Source: Psychromonas sp. SA13A
GTDB taxonomy: Bacteria; Pseudomonadota; Gammaproteobacteria; Enterobacterales; Psychromonadaceae
Assembly: GCF_011378715.1 (NCBI RefSeq)
Contig: NZ_WTKU01000010.1
Coordinates: forward strand, 62,001-126,000
Length of the DNA: 64,000 nucleotides
Direction: 5' to 3'
Program-made: the position numbers and the translations under genes
Part shown: positions 8,381 through 17,274 of the stretch, in pieces
How positions within the stretch are numbered: the stretch's first letter is position 1
How the letters are laid out: each line of letters begins with the position of its first letter
The notes under the pieces: generated by a model
Seen by the model: only the letters and a program-made list of their open reading frames with translations
What the model was told of the DNA's origin: nothing
Database searches by the model: none

Positions 8381-10336
8381 TTACTCTCCGTTTTGTAACT
8401 CGTCCAATTCTTCCCAACGTGCAAAAGCGGTGTCTAGCTTCTCTTCCGTTTCAGCCAATAGCGCTAAGAATTGGTCGGCTTCTTTTTTATCTTTAGTAAA
8501 AAACTCAGGCGTATTAATGGTTTCTTGTAATGTGCCTACTTGCTCTTCTAATTGTTCTAGTAAAGCTGGTAAACCGTCTAATTCAAGTTGAATTTTATAT
8601 GACAATTTTTTCTTTTTAGCAGGCGCTTTAGACACCGTTTTTTCAACAGCCTGTGTTGATTTTTTTTCTTTAACGTTATTGTCTTTAAAGCTATTGTCTT
8701 TAACGTTAATGCCTTTATCGTTAGCCACCGACGCTTCACTTTGCGCTTTATGACGCACAGCATCACTGTAACCACCAACAAATTGTTGAATATTACCATT
8801 GCCATCAAAGAACCAAGTGTGTGTTACTGTGTTATCAACAAAGCTACGGTCATGGCTCACTAATAATAAGGTGCCTTGGTAATTTGCTAATAACTCTTCT
8901 AATAACTCCAGCGTTTCGACATCAAGATCATTGGTCGGTTCATCTAAGATCAAGAAATTACTTGGTTTTAAGAATATTTTGGCTAATAAAAGACGGTTTT
9001 TCTCTCCACCTGATAATGCTTTAACCGGCGTACGCGCGCGATCTGGGTGGAACAAGAAATCTTGTAGGTAACCTAAAACATGGCGTTTATTACCATTGAT
9101 TTCTACTTCTTGTTTCCCTTCTGCAAGGTTATCAACCACGGTTTTCTCAGGATCTAATGCATCGCGGTATTGGTCAAAATAAGCCACTTCTAACTTAGTA
9201 CCACATTTTACCGTACCTTGATCCGGTTCAAGATTACCTAGTAACAATTTAAGTAATGTACTTTTACCACAGCCATTTCGGCCCACTAGTGCAATTTTAT
9301 CACCACGCATGATCGTGGTTGAAAAGTCACGCACAATACGTAAATCATCGTAACTGTAAGTTAAGCCTTCAGTTTCAAAGATAATTTTACCTGAACGTGC
9401 TGCTTCATCGACAATAATTTTGGCTTTGCCTTGTACATTCGTTCGCTCTGACCGCTCTTGGCGTAATGATTTAAGCGCACGAACACGCCCTTCATTACGA
9501 GTTCGACGCGCTTTAATACCTTGACGGATCCAGGTTTCTTCAATGGCTAATTTACGGTCAAATTCTGCATTTTGTTCATCTTCAACACGTAATGCTTCTT
9601 CTTTAGCAATTAAGTAATCTTCATAACCACCAGGCCATGAGCTTAACTTACCACGGTCAATATCAACAATACGGGTTGCTAAACGACGAATAAATTCACG
9701 GTCATGACTGATAAAAACAATAGAGCCTTGGAATGACATTAAAAATTGCTCAAGCCATTCAATAGTCCCGACATCTAAATGGTTAGTCGGTTCATCCAAT
9801 AATAATAAATCAGGGTCATTCACTAACGCTTTAGCCAGTGCGACTTTACGTAACCAACCACCGGATAATTGATCCAATGTAATTTCAGGATCAATGGCTA
9901 AACGGTCTAAGATTTGGTTGATTTTCGAATCTAATTGCCACGCATTAAGTTGGTCAATTTGTTCCTGTAAGCGTTGTAATTTATTCATTGCTTTTTCACT
10001 GCAGTCTTCAGCAATGATATGCAATTGTTCATGGTATTGACTCAACACCACACCCGCATTTTCCATGCCTGATGCGACAAAGTCATAGGCACTCATGGTG
10101 CTTGCCGTTGGTGGATCTTGCTCAAGACGTGCGATTTTTACATCGTTATTGATTAATAACGAACCATCGTCTAATTGAATACGACCATCAAGGACTTTTA
10201 ACAGTGTCGATTTACCCGCACCGTTTCTTCCTACTAAACAAACTCGCTCGTTTGGTTCAATAACTAAATTTGATTTATTTAATAATGCACCACCGCCAAA
10301 AGCCAGTTCTGCGTTATGTAATGTTAATAATGCCAC
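8381..10336 (-). CDS. uup: ABC-F family ATPase Uup
   Basis: Soluble ABC-F protein with two nucleotide-binding domains, acting on ribosomes or branched DNA intermediates rather than in transport. Domain 1 has Walker A GRNGAGKS (residues 37-44), LSGGW and LLLLDEPTNHLD; domain 2 has GRNGCGKS, LSGGEKNR and LILDEPTNDLD. Between them is the ABC-F linker (IRQGIKARRTRNEGRVRALK), and the last 80 residues form the coiled-coil C-terminal domain typical of Uup. Length 651 is slightly above E. coli Uup. The start is GTG at 10336, six bases after the glutaredoxin-like gene, so the genes are probably cotranscribed; the DUF3466 gene follows after 7 bases. Confidence 0.95.
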   Translation of the reverse strand: MALLTLHNAELAFGGGALLNKSNLVIEPNERVCLVGRNGAGKSTLLKVLDGRIQLDDGSLLINNDVKIARLEQDPPTASTMSAYDFVASGMENAGVVLSQYHEQLHIIAEDCSEKAMNKLQRLQEQIDQLNAWQLDSKINQILDRLAIDPEITLDQLSGGWLRKVALAKALVNDPDLLLLDEPTNHLDVGTIEWLEQFLMSFQGSIVFISHDREFIRRLATRIVDIDRGKLSSWPGGYEDYLIAKEEALRVEDEQNAEFDRKLAIEETWIRQGIKARRTRNEGRVRALKSLRQERSERTNVQGKAKIIVDEAARSGKIIFETEGLTYSYDDLRIVRDFSTTIMRGDKIALVGRNGCGKSTLLKLLLGNLEPDQGTVKCGTKLEVAYFDQYRDALDPEKTVVDNLAEGKQEVEINGNKRHVLGYLQDFLFHPDRARTPVKALSGGEKNRLLLAKIFLKPSNFLILDEPTNDLDVETLELLEELLANYQGTLLLVSHDRSFVDNTVTHTWFFDGNGNIQQFVGGYSDAVRHKAQSEASVANDKGINVKDNSFKDNNVKEKKSTQAVEKTVSKAPAKKKKLSYKIQLELDGLPALLEQLEEQVGTLQETINTPEFFTKDKKEADQFLALLAETEEKLDTAFARWEELDELQNGE

Positions 10337-10342
10337 GGTTAT

Positions 10343-10576
10343 TCACTCTTTATTAGGTGATAAGAATTGTTCGATTTGAGATAACGTAAAAGGCCAATCA
10401 AGATGTTGGCCTTTTGCATTTTCTAATACTGGAATACGAATACCAAATGAATCTACCAAGTGTTGCTCGCTAATGATATCGACTAACACATAGTCAACTT
10501 GGCATTGCGTTAACAATGCAATTGCTTGCTCACAAAGATGGCAGCCATCGGTATGATATAAAACAGGTAAACTCAT
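10343..10576 (-). CDS. Glutaredoxin-like protein (DUF836 family)
   Basis: Small thioredoxin-fold protein of 77 residues. A CHLC motif (C12 and C15) follows YHTDG, the layout of the DUF836 glutaredoxin-like family, and a cis-proline segment (RIPVLE) follows at about residue 48. It may act as a thiol-disulfide protein, but its partners are unknown. It lies between rlmKL (27 bases away) and uup (6 bases), an arrangement I recall from Vibrio. Confidence 0.88.
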   Translation of the reverse strand: MSLPVLYHTDGCHLCEQAIALLTQCQVDYVLVDIISEQHLVDSFGIRIPVLENAKGQHLDWPFTLSQIEQFLSPNKE

Positions 10577-10603
10577 TTTTAATTGTCTATTACTTATAAT
10601 TTG

Positions 10604-12898
10604 TTAACTATGCTTGGTCAGTAACCAACACTGGTGGATTTTATCATTACCTTTAAAATCTTCAGGGATGGATGCTTTACTAATATCTTTGACATAAAAA
10701 CCAAGTGCTTTGATCGCTTCAAGGTCAAGTTTAAACCCGCGTTTGTTATTCGAGAAAATAATCTCCCCGTTTGGATTAACACGCTCACTCGCTGATGTTA
10801 ATAACGCAACATGGTCATCTTGAACATCAAACACATCACTCATACGTTTAGAGTTTGAGAAGGTAGGTGGATCAATAAAAATAAGGTCATACATTTCATG
10901 TGCATGTTGTAACCATTTAATACAATCCTGTTGAATAAATTCATGCTTACCTTGAATGCCATTTTCAGTAAAATTCTCTTGGCCCCAATTTAGGTAAGTA
11001 TTAGACATATCAACACTAGTTGTTGATTTAGCGCCACCTAATGCCGCATGAACAGAAGCGGTTGCTGTGTAACAAAATAGGTTTAAGAAATCTTTGCCCT
11101 TGGCCATATTACCAATACGTAAACGTGTTGGACGGTGATCCAAAAACAGACCAGTATCTAAATAATCTTGTAAATTTACAATCAGTTTTGCAGGCCCTTC
11201 TTGCACCACTAAACGTTGTTTTTTACTGTCTAATTTTTCATATTGTTGGCGTCCTTTTTGACGCTCACGCACTTTGATGATTAATTGGTCATCGGTTAAA
11301 TCTAATAAATAACGCGTAGTTGAAACGATATCTAAGAAACGACGACGTACTTTCTGTGCATCAATTTCTTTAGGAGCGCGGTATTCTTGAATAATTAAAT
11401 ATTCGTTATAACGGTCAATGGCCACATTATATTCAGGTAAATCAGCATCATATAAACGGTAACATTGAATATCTTCGCGTTTAGCCCATTTGTCTAAACG
11501 TTTCATATTTTTTAATAAACGGTTAGCAAAGTCTTCCGCATAGATAGCAGGCTTAATTTGCTTAACTGCTTTAAATACGATTTCAGATTCAGATTCTTCA
11601 GCCATCGGGAATTCTTGAGTTGGTGTGATCGTGCCCCAAGGATTATCATCTGTTGATTCTTTATAAACAACTTCAGCAGCTTTTGCTTGCTTCCCTTGTT
11701 TAGGTTGTTTAACTGGTTTAGCCGCTTCTTCAACAATAGCCGCGCCTTCAACAACACGTTTAGGAGAGATTCGGTAATTTTTAAGCACACATTCAATCGG
11801 TCCATTAAAGAACTTATAGCTTCTTGCTGCGCGCATTCCTAAACAGCTCAGTAGTTCAGTATCCATTGCAAACATGCTCAGATTCCAACCAGCAAAAGCT
11901 TCTTTAAAATGATGACCTAACTCTGTATACAAACTAATGGTGTCACTAAACCCGCCTAAACGTTCACCGTATGGTGGATTTGAAATGACTAATCCGGTGC
12001 TTAATTCTTCCGGTGGTAATACTTTTTTAGCATCTTGAACGCTGAATTCAATTAACTCTGCAACCCCAGCACGTTGTGCATTTTGGCGTGCGATGCTAAT
12101 CATATCTTTACTTAAATCAGAGGCATAAAAACGTGTAGTGCAATCTTTAACGGCACGTTTAGCATAAACCTGAGCTGTCGTTTTTAATGTTTTCCACGTT
12201 TCAGCATCGTGTTTTTTCCAATGTTCAAAACCAAATGTTTCACGTAAAGAACCTGGAGCAATATTCAACGACATCATTGCAGCTTCAATAATAAGCGTAC
12301 CCGAACCACACATTGGATCTAATAACGCTTCGCCTTCCCAGCCACTGCGTTTAACAATACCCGCCGCCAAGGTTTCACGTAATGGAGCTTCACCAGCGAT
12401 AGTACGGTAACCACGCAGATGCAATGGAGAGCCAGAAAGGTCAATATAGATAGAGGCTTTATCTTTGTATAAACGACCATTGAAACGAATATCGGCATCG
12501 CGTTTTTCAACATTAGGACGTTCATCGAATTTTTTACGAAAACGATCCACAATCGCATCTTTAATTTTTAATGCGCCAAACTGTGTATTACGAATTTCGT
12601 CATTACTACCAGAGAAATCAATTGAGAATGTTTTATCTACATCAAAATGTGATTCCCAAGGAATGTTGCTACACCCAAGGTATAAATCCATTGGGTCGAT
12701 CACTTTGAATTCACTTAATTTAAGTAAAACACGAGATGCAAAACGAGACCATAAACACACTTGGTAACCTTGCTCTAATGAACCGTCAAAGCTAACACCA
12801 CCAGCAATTTGCTTAGTATTTTCAATACCAAGTTCTTTAAGTTCTACTTCTAATAAAGGCGCAAGCCCTTTCGCGGTGGGGATAAAATAACTGAACAT
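10604..12898 (-). CDS. rlmL: Bifunctional 23S rRNA methyltransferase RlmKL
   Basis: Methylates 23S rRNA at G2445 (RlmL half, m2G) and G2069 (RlmK half, m7G). From the ATG at 12898 (MFSYFIPTAKGL; gagag Shine-Dalgarno) the protein has an N-terminal THUMP region (about 45-155), the RlmL methylase with its NPPYGERLGG catalytic motif near residue 310, and the RlmK methylase with DPPTFSNSKRM near its end. The frame extends upstream to 12952, but those 18 residues are not family-like. At 764 residues it is about 60 longer than the E. coli protein. The surplus is a Lys/Glu-rich linker between the halves (around KPVKQPKQGKQAKA), which looks disordered. Confidence 0.95.
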   Translation of the reverse strand: MFSYFIPTAKGLAPLLEVELKELGIENTKQIAGGVSFDGSLEQGYQVCLWSRFASRVLLKLSEFKVIDPMDLYLGCSNIPWESHFDVDKTFSIDFSGSNDEIRNTQFGALKIKDAIVDRFRKKFDERPNVEKRDADIRFNGRLYKDKASIYIDLSGSPLHLRGYRTIAGEAPLRETLAAGIVKRSGWEGEALLDPMCGSGTLIIEAAMMSLNIAPGSLRETFGFEHWKKHDAETWKTLKTTAQVYAKRAVKDCTTRFYASDLSKDMISIARQNAQRAGVAELIEFSVQDAKKVLPPEELSTGLVISNPPYGERLGGFSDTISLYTELGHHFKEAFAGWNLSMFAMDTELLSCLGMRAARSYKFFNGPIECVLKNYRISPKRVVEGAAIVEEAAKPVKQPKQGKQAKAAEVVYKESTDDNPWGTITPTQEFPMAEESESEIVFKAVKQIKPAIYAEDFANRLLKNMKRLDKWAKREDIQCYRLYDADLPEYNVAIDRYNEYLIIQEYRAPKEIDAQKVRRRFLDIVSTTRYLLDLTDDQLIIKVRERQKGRQQYEKLDSKKQRLVVQEGPAKLIVNLQDYLDTGLFLDHRPTRLRIGNMAKGKDFLNLFCYTATASVHAALGGAKSTTSVDMSNTYLNWGQENFTENGIQGKHEFIQQDCIKWLQHAHEMYDLIFIDPPTFSNSKRMSDVFDVQDDHVALLTSASERVNPNGEIIFSNNKRGFKLDLEAIKALGFYVKDISKASIPEDFKGNDKIHQCWLLTKHS

Positions 12899-13003
12899 AG
12901 ACGCTCTCATGCAATTGTTGAATAAAAAAATAGGGCATATTATACCTTGCAAACTGTATTATCCCTATGGAATTTTACGCCTTTATGGTGTGTGACTAAA
13001 AAT

Positions 13004-13033
13004 AAAAAACGCCTCAAAATAGAAGCGTTTTTT
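13004..13033 (-). terminator. Intrinsic terminator after udk
   Basis: Stem aaaaaacgc (13004-13012) with its complement at 13025-13033, extended by two further pairs. It gives six T on the minus strand, 26 bases past the udk stop. The A-run on the other side could also let it work in the opposite direction. Confidence 0.8.
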
Positions 13034-13059
13034 AATGGTTATTGAGTGCGGAAATGAAC

Positions 13060-13698
13060 TTATTTATTCAATAAATATTTGATACGTGTTTTTAATATAT
13101 CCGTTGCGATACGATTTTTTCCACCACGTGGAATGATGATATCGGCGTGTTGCTTTGATGGTTCAATAAATTGTAAAAACATCGGTCTTACTGTTTTTTT
13201 GTATTGTGACATCACTGAATCTAATGTTCTTCCACGCTCCATAATGTCGCGTGTTAAACGGCGCATTAAACAAATATCTAATGGTGTATCGATAAAAATA
13301 CTAGCATCAATTTGGTTGCGTAATGTTGAATCTGTTAGTAATAAAATACCTTCAATGATAATAATTTTTTTAGGAGATAAGTTAATCACTTCATCGGTAC
13401 GGGTATGTTCGGTGTAACTATAAACGGGAATTTCAACAGATTGGTTATTTTGCAGTAATTTTATATGCTGGCTTAATAACTGATGGTCAAAGGCTTTTGG
13501 GTGATCGTAATTAGTTTGTACACGTTCTTCCATAGGCATGTGAGATTGATCTTTATAATATGCATCTTCAGAAATGATGCCTATTTGATCGGTGCCTAAT
13601 TCTTGACGAAGCTCATTACAAATAGTATGTGCAATTAAACTTTTCCCTGAAGCTGAAGCTCCTGCAATTGCGATAACGACACAGTGATTTTTATTCAA
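13060..13698 (-). CDS. udk: Uridine kinase
   Basis: Phosphorylates uridine and cytidine to UMP and CMP (pyrimidine salvage, cytoplasm). The P-loop is GASASGKS at residues 13-20, followed by family blocks [43 protein letters not shown] and [13 protein letters not shown], all familiar from E. coli Udk; 212 residues is the normal length. The start is TTG at 13698: aagg sits six bases upstream, and an upstream ATG in another frame stops at once. It forms its own unit with a terminator after it. Confidence 0.96.
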   Translation of the reverse strand: MNKNHCVVIAIAGASASGKSLIAHTICNELRQELGTDQIGIISEDAYYKDQSHMPMEERVQTNYDHPKAFDHQLLSQHIKLLQNNQSVEIPVYSYTEHTRTDEVINLSPKKIIIIEGILLLTDSTLRNQIDASIFIDTPLDICLMRRLTRDIMERGRTLDSVMSQYKKTVRPMFLQFIEPSKQHADIIIPRGGKNRIATDILKTRIKYLLNK

Positions 13699-13773
13699 AA
13701 TTGACCTTCATAAAATTAATTAAATGATAGAAATATAAAATAGTATAGCGTTGAAATGGCAACCTACAATAAT

Positions 13774-13816
13774 GCCCTTAACTTATTTTAATAATGATTT
13801 AAAACAGGTTAAGGGC
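13774..13816. repeat. Inverted repeat between udk and the VanZ-like gene
   Basis: A 9-bp perfect inverted repeat (gcccttaac at 13774-13782, complement at 13808-13816) with a 25-base AT-rich loop. It may end transcription from the VanZ-like gene, but the following T tract is weak. Confidence 0.4.
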
Positions 13817-13853
13817 AAAATATAAATTCTATTAACGCTAGGTTTGTAAATGT

Positions 13854-14210
13854 TTACTGTTTACTAGCAAAACGATTAATAAAATAAGCAATGATTGAAC
13901 CACAGACTAACCCACCGATATTGGCCACCATATCCAACCATTCACCATATCGATTAACATAAGGCTGTATTAACTCAATGCTTCCACTTAACAGTACATA
14001 TAAAATAAAAACAACCACCCAATTATTCGGTCTTTTTAACATTAATGGCAAAACCAAAACACTGTATGCAATAAAATGATGGGTTTTATCACTGCCCGGT
14101 ACGCCCGGTAAACTGGGTAAAGGAGATAATGACAGCGAAGCTATTATCGCGACTAACAATAACGATAGTGCTATCCAATATTTTCTTATTAACTGTAATA
14201 GATAGTTCAT
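13854..14210 (-). CDS. VanZ-family small membrane protein
   Basis: 118 residues with about four membrane helices (roughly 10-28, 45-60, 66-84, 92-112). The order of motifs (SDKTHHFIAYSVLVLPLML, then ELIQPYVNRYGEWLDMVANIGG) is that of the VanZ-like family, with the conserved His-Phe helix and the R-x-x-x-W-x-D-x-x-x-N stretch. Family members are inner-membrane proteins of mostly unknown function; teicoplanin resistance by true VanZ should not be assumed here. The gene ends 41 bases before the start of nothing else on this strand; the CbpA-like gene lies just upstream of it. Confidence 0.8.
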   Translation of the reverse strand: MNYLLQLIRKYWIALSLLLVAIIASLSLSPLPSLPGVPGSDKTHHFIAYSVLVLPLMLKRPNNWVVVFILYVLLSGSIELIQPYVNRYGEWLDMVANIGGLVCGSIIAYFINRFASKQ

Positions 14211-14251
14211 AAAATAGTATGGGCCTTGTTGCTCAAATCTAAGTTAATGTA

Positions 14252-15121
14252 TTAAGTCATTGTCTCAGCTAATTCACTTAGCAGCTTATGCTGATGCTCT
14301 GTTAATTCCGTTGGCGTTGGGATCACAACGGTGTAAATTAAATCACCAATATGGTCACTATTCATGGATTTAACACCGCGTCCTTTAATTCTGAATTTAC
14401 GTCCCATTTGCGTTCCAGCAGGTATTTTCAGATTAATATGCCCACTAAAGGTTGAAGCCTTAGCGGTTCCACCTACAGCTGCAACCGGAAATGAAGTGAT
14501 TAAATCACAGTAAAGATCATCGCCTTTTCGAGTGAAAAAATCATGTGCTAATAACACCACTTCAACAAATAAATCACCGCGTCCAGCACCTAATGTGCCA
14601 GGGTTACCTTTACCAGGTACACGAACTCGTTGTTTATCATTAATACCAGCAGGCATTGTGACTAATAAAGGTTCAGTTGTATTTGGTAAACGCACCTCTT
14701 TAATACAACCTTCAACCGACTCTTCTAAGGTCATGTCGATTTGTAAAATAATGTCTGAACCTTTCTGTGGCTGAGGTTGGTAACGTTCTTGACGCTGCTG
14801 GCGTTGTCCGAACATATCCCCAAACATATCATTGAATTCACCACCTTGCCCGAATCCGCCCTGCCCAAAACCGCCTCGCCCTTGCGCTTGGCCATTTTCA
14901 AAAGCGCTATGTCCAAAATCATCGTACTGCTGACGTTTTTCTGGATCATTTAATATTTCATAGGCCGCTTTAACTTCACGGAATTTTTCTTGCGCAACTG
15001 GGTTATCTGGATTTCTATCAGGATGATATTTCATCGCTAATTTTTTATAGGCTTTTTTAATCTCTTTCTCAGATGTGGTTTTACCGACACCTAATACTTC
15101 ATAACAATCACGTTTCGACAT
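14252..15121 (-). CDS. DnaJ-class co-chaperone without zinc finger (CbpA-like)
   Basis: Hsp70 co-chaperone that would stimulate DnaK ATPase. A J domain occupies residues 1-70 with HPD at 33-35, followed by a short Gly/Phe region (GRGGFGQGGFGQGGEF, about 81-96) and the two-part DnaJ C-terminal substrate-binding domain (about 120-280). The cysteine-rich zinc domain of DnaJ is absent, as in CbpA. At 289 residues it is a little shorter than E. coli CbpA (306) and no cbpM modulator lies beside it, so I call it CbpA-like rather than cbpA. The start has gagag five bases upstream. Confidence 0.88.
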   Translation of the reverse strand: MSKRDCYEVLGVGKTTSEKEIKKAYKKLAMKYHPDRNPDNPVAQEKFREVKAAYEILNDPEKRQQYDDFGHSAFENGQAQGRGGFGQGGFGQGGEFNDMFGDMFGQRQQRQERYQPQPQKGSDIILQIDMTLEESVEGCIKEVRLPNTTEPLLVTMPAGINDKQRVRVPGKGNPGTLGAGRGDLFVEVVLLAHDFFTRKGDDLYCDLITSFPVAAVGGTAKASTFSGHINLKIPAGTQMGRKFRIKGRGVKSMNSDHIGDLIYTVVIPTPTELTEHQHKLLSELAETMT

Positions 15122-15256
15122 TTTTCTCTCAATAATTCCATTGTAGTTACTATAATGCGGCGATATTGTGCACTAGTTTATTAGCTCACTGCTTAAGAAG
15201 CGATAGCCATGATATAAAATAATGGCGATTTTTTTATTGCACAACAAAGCGCGCGA

Positions 15257-15262
15257 ATTATA
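15257..15262 (-). promoter_or_regulatory. Candidate promoter -10 box for the CbpA-like gene
   Basis: Minus-strand TATAAT followed by a GC-rich discriminator (TCGCGCGC), about 135 bases before the CbpA-like ATG. No clear -35 hexamer and no sigma-32-type sequence was seen. Confidence 0.35.
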
Positions 15263-15626
15263 GCGTAACTAATTTGAAATCACATAAAAATTGCTAAAGG
15301 AAAAAACAAAACAGTAGCAAATAATGTTATATCAATTATTTTAAATAAACGTTCTAAATTTTGTACAGAAAAAATGACGTAACTTAAGGCGTAAGTTTCG
15401 TAAATGGTTATTTTATTTACAAAACTTATAACGAAGAGATAAGTTGTTTTAGCAAGCAAAATAGATCCGTTAATTAGTGCGCCTGGTTTTAAGGTATGAA
15501 GGTTTTAACTAAAAACTTATTTTCTAAATGATAGCGATATTATTATGCGAATCTAGGAGAATACAAACTGAATTTTTTAGCGAAAAATGAGCATAGTTTA
15601 AAAAGCATGTAATCAAAGGGAAGGCT
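15263..15626. other. Intergenic region with a long hairpin and a dispersed repeat
   Basis: No gene seen. Bases 15392-15405 pair with 15415-15428 (14 bp, one mismatch, 9-base loop). Bases 15540-15558 (ttattatgcgaatctagga) occur again exactly at 23992-24010 in another intergenic gap. Confidence 0.5.
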
Positions 15627-15839
15627 TTATTTTTTCAAAAATAGTGAGGGGTTTTCATTAAAACTGACAATGCATTGTCGACAAATGCAGCTTTTATTTT
15701 TTAATGCTTCAGGCAATAGGTTTAATAGTTCCTGTGGCACGGGTAAATCATTACACCAACAGCCTTGCTTAGCTGCAACATCGCATCCATTAGTTTGTAA
15801 ACAAAGCGGACAAGCGGCTTGATTTGTTTGTTCTGTCAT
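15627..15839 (-). CDS. Small cysteine-rich CWC-type protein
   Basis: 70 residues with eight cysteines (10, 13, 19, 27, 29, 51, 53, 56) in the order CPLC, C, CWC, then CICRQC. The CWC triplet and this spacing match the cysteine-rich CWC family, small proteins thought to bind zinc or a similar metal; function unknown. The start ATG is at 15839. It stands as a single small gene in a long AT-rich stretch. Confidence 0.78.
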   Translation of the reverse strand: MTEQTNQAACPLCLQTNGCDVAAKQGCWCNDLPVPQELLNLLPEALKNKSCICRQCIVSFNENPSLFLKK

Positions 15840-15972
15840 TTAAATGGTCTATTTATTTAAGAAGCTGTGATTGCAAAAGTAAAATACAAAGCCCAGTGAA
15901 AAGCAAAACCACAACAACTATTTGTGCTCACTTCAATTCACTTAAACAAAGGGCTTTTTATATTAACTGATA

Positions 15973-16503
15973 TTAATCAACACTACATGTGTCGTGCTGA
16001 CAATTTTCATCATGCTGATGATCGTCTTCACTATGTGCATTTGAGTATGAAGCTAATACTTCACTGCTAGGACTGTAATCGTCATCATTACCTGCAATAT
16101 AACGTAGGTGTTCCCAAGTTAGCATATAAGCAAAAAACAAACGATGTTGGCGTTTTATTTTAATGCTTTTTGAGGCAAATAGTTGGCTACCGGCATAACC
16201 TTGTAAAGATTCAATAATGTTAACGTAACGTAACCAAGGCAATGTATTGTGTTTGCTTGGGTTAAAGTTAACTTGATTAAACGCGGTTAATGCATTCCAA
16301 AAATATTTATTGGTATCAGCATTATGTGTTTTTCTAGCTTCTTCAATTAACGAAAAAAAGCTTCTGTCGGTTGATTGTTCAACACCAAGATAATCTTTTA
16401 ATTGTGTTATTAAATGTAATTCTGCTTGATAAAAAAACGCAGCCAATGAAACTGGTTGTTGTGTTTTAAATTGAGCAACAAAACTTTCAAAATTTGTATC
16501 CAC
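15973..16503 (-). CDS. Unknown protein with His/Asp/Cys-rich C-terminal tail
   Basis: I do not recognise this family. The frame opens with an ATG at 16545, but that codon has no ribosome site. GTG at 16503 has a strong one (agggag, six-base spacing), giving 176 residues. The body (about 1-140) looks alpha-helical, with aromatic-rich blocks such as NKYFWNALTAFNQVNF and HRLFFAYMLTWEHLRYI. The tail reads HSEDDHQHDENCQHDTC, which resembles a metal-binding extension. No signal peptide or membrane helix is visible. Neighbours are the CWC protein and a DUF3010-type gene, neither informative. Real gene very likely; role unknown. Confidence 0.75.
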   Translation of the reverse strand: MDTNFESFVAQFKTQQPVSLAAFFYQAELHLITQLKDYLGVEQSTDRSFFSLIEEARKTHNADTNKYFWNALTAFNQVNFNPSKHNTLPWLRYVNIIESLQGYAGSQLFASKSIKIKRQHRLFFAYMLTWEHLRYIAGNDDDYSPSSEVLASYSNAHSEDDHQHDENCQHDTCSVD

Positions 16504-16648
16504 AGGTTTCTCCCTGTCATTTTTAGTAGAACATGACCCACTCATTTCATCATAGCTGTATTATGATGATCTAAACTTGTTTGTTAATACCAACTCCGCT
16601 ACCTCAAGCTTCAGAGAGAACAGAGCATGGCAGTAACGGGTATAAATA

Positions 16649-17080
16649 TTAACCTAATTTATTTTGCAAATAACCAAATGCGGTTAACATCGCTTGCTCT
16701 TGGAACTTCTTAAGTCCTAATTCAACCGCTGTAGGTGTATTTTGTGCTTGCTTAAGGCCTTTTTTGATATAGTCAGATGAGATAACTTGTACCTCTACAT
16801 CACGCATTAATTGCAATGCACCTTCAATTTTGAAGCTTAAAGTATGACCTGCAAACTTACCTTTTAACGCACGTTCACGAATGATCACTTTATCAATTTG
16901 GTAATCTTTCATTAACTGTGCAAAATCAAACTGAAACTTTTTTAACGGTTCAGTATTAATAGGGTCATTTAATGTTAGTTTTGTTGTACGCACAGGCGGT
17001 ACGTCGTAAAGACCGTTTTTAAACTGCATAATCGCAATAACGGCTTCGTTACCTGTTAATTCAACACCACATACTCTCAT
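16649..17080 (-). CDS. DUF3010-type conserved protein
   Basis: 143-residue soluble protein beginning MRVCGVELTGNEAVIAI, with a conserved core VIIRERALKGKFAG and SSDYIKKGLK. The opening strand with Gly and Glu looks like an RNase H-like fold, but I cannot confirm it. I recall this as the DUF3010 family found in Vibrio and Shewanella. The Shine-Dalgarno gaggaaag is well placed. It is a single-gene unit; the terminator of the leuA-like gene lies just upstream of its promoter. Confidence 0.75.
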   Translation of the reverse strand: MRVCGVELTGNEAVIAIMQFKNGLYDVPPVRTTKLTLNDPINTEPLKKFQFDFAQLMKDYQIDKVIIRERALKGKFAGHTLSFKIEGALQLMRDVEVQVISSDYIKKGLKQAQNTPTAVELGLKKFQEQAMLTAFGYLQNKLG

Positions 17081-17133
17081 TGTCTTTCCTCTTATCTTTC
17101 AATCATTATTCATCTGCTAATAGTATATTAGCC

Positions 17134-17170
17134 AAAAAACAAAAGCCCTAATCAAAGATTAAGGCTTTTG
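17134..17170 (-). terminator. Intrinsic terminator after the leuA-like gene
   Basis: 14-bp stem with one mismatch (17140-17153 and 17157-17170), 3-base loop, then six T on the minus strand. It lies 104 bases past the stop codon. Confidence 0.8.
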
Positions 17171-17274
17171 TAATAACTCGCTGAACATTAAATGAATAGT
17201 CAATGAACATGCATCTCATATTCGTGTCGCAAATTATTTTTTATTTTTATGTAAAGCGCGAGTATACACTTTAA

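Noticed and set aside
13854-14210. Glycopeptide resistance gene vanZ
   Set aside because: Only distant family resemblance; such VanZ-like membrane proteins are common in Gram-negative bacteria and not linked to resistance here.
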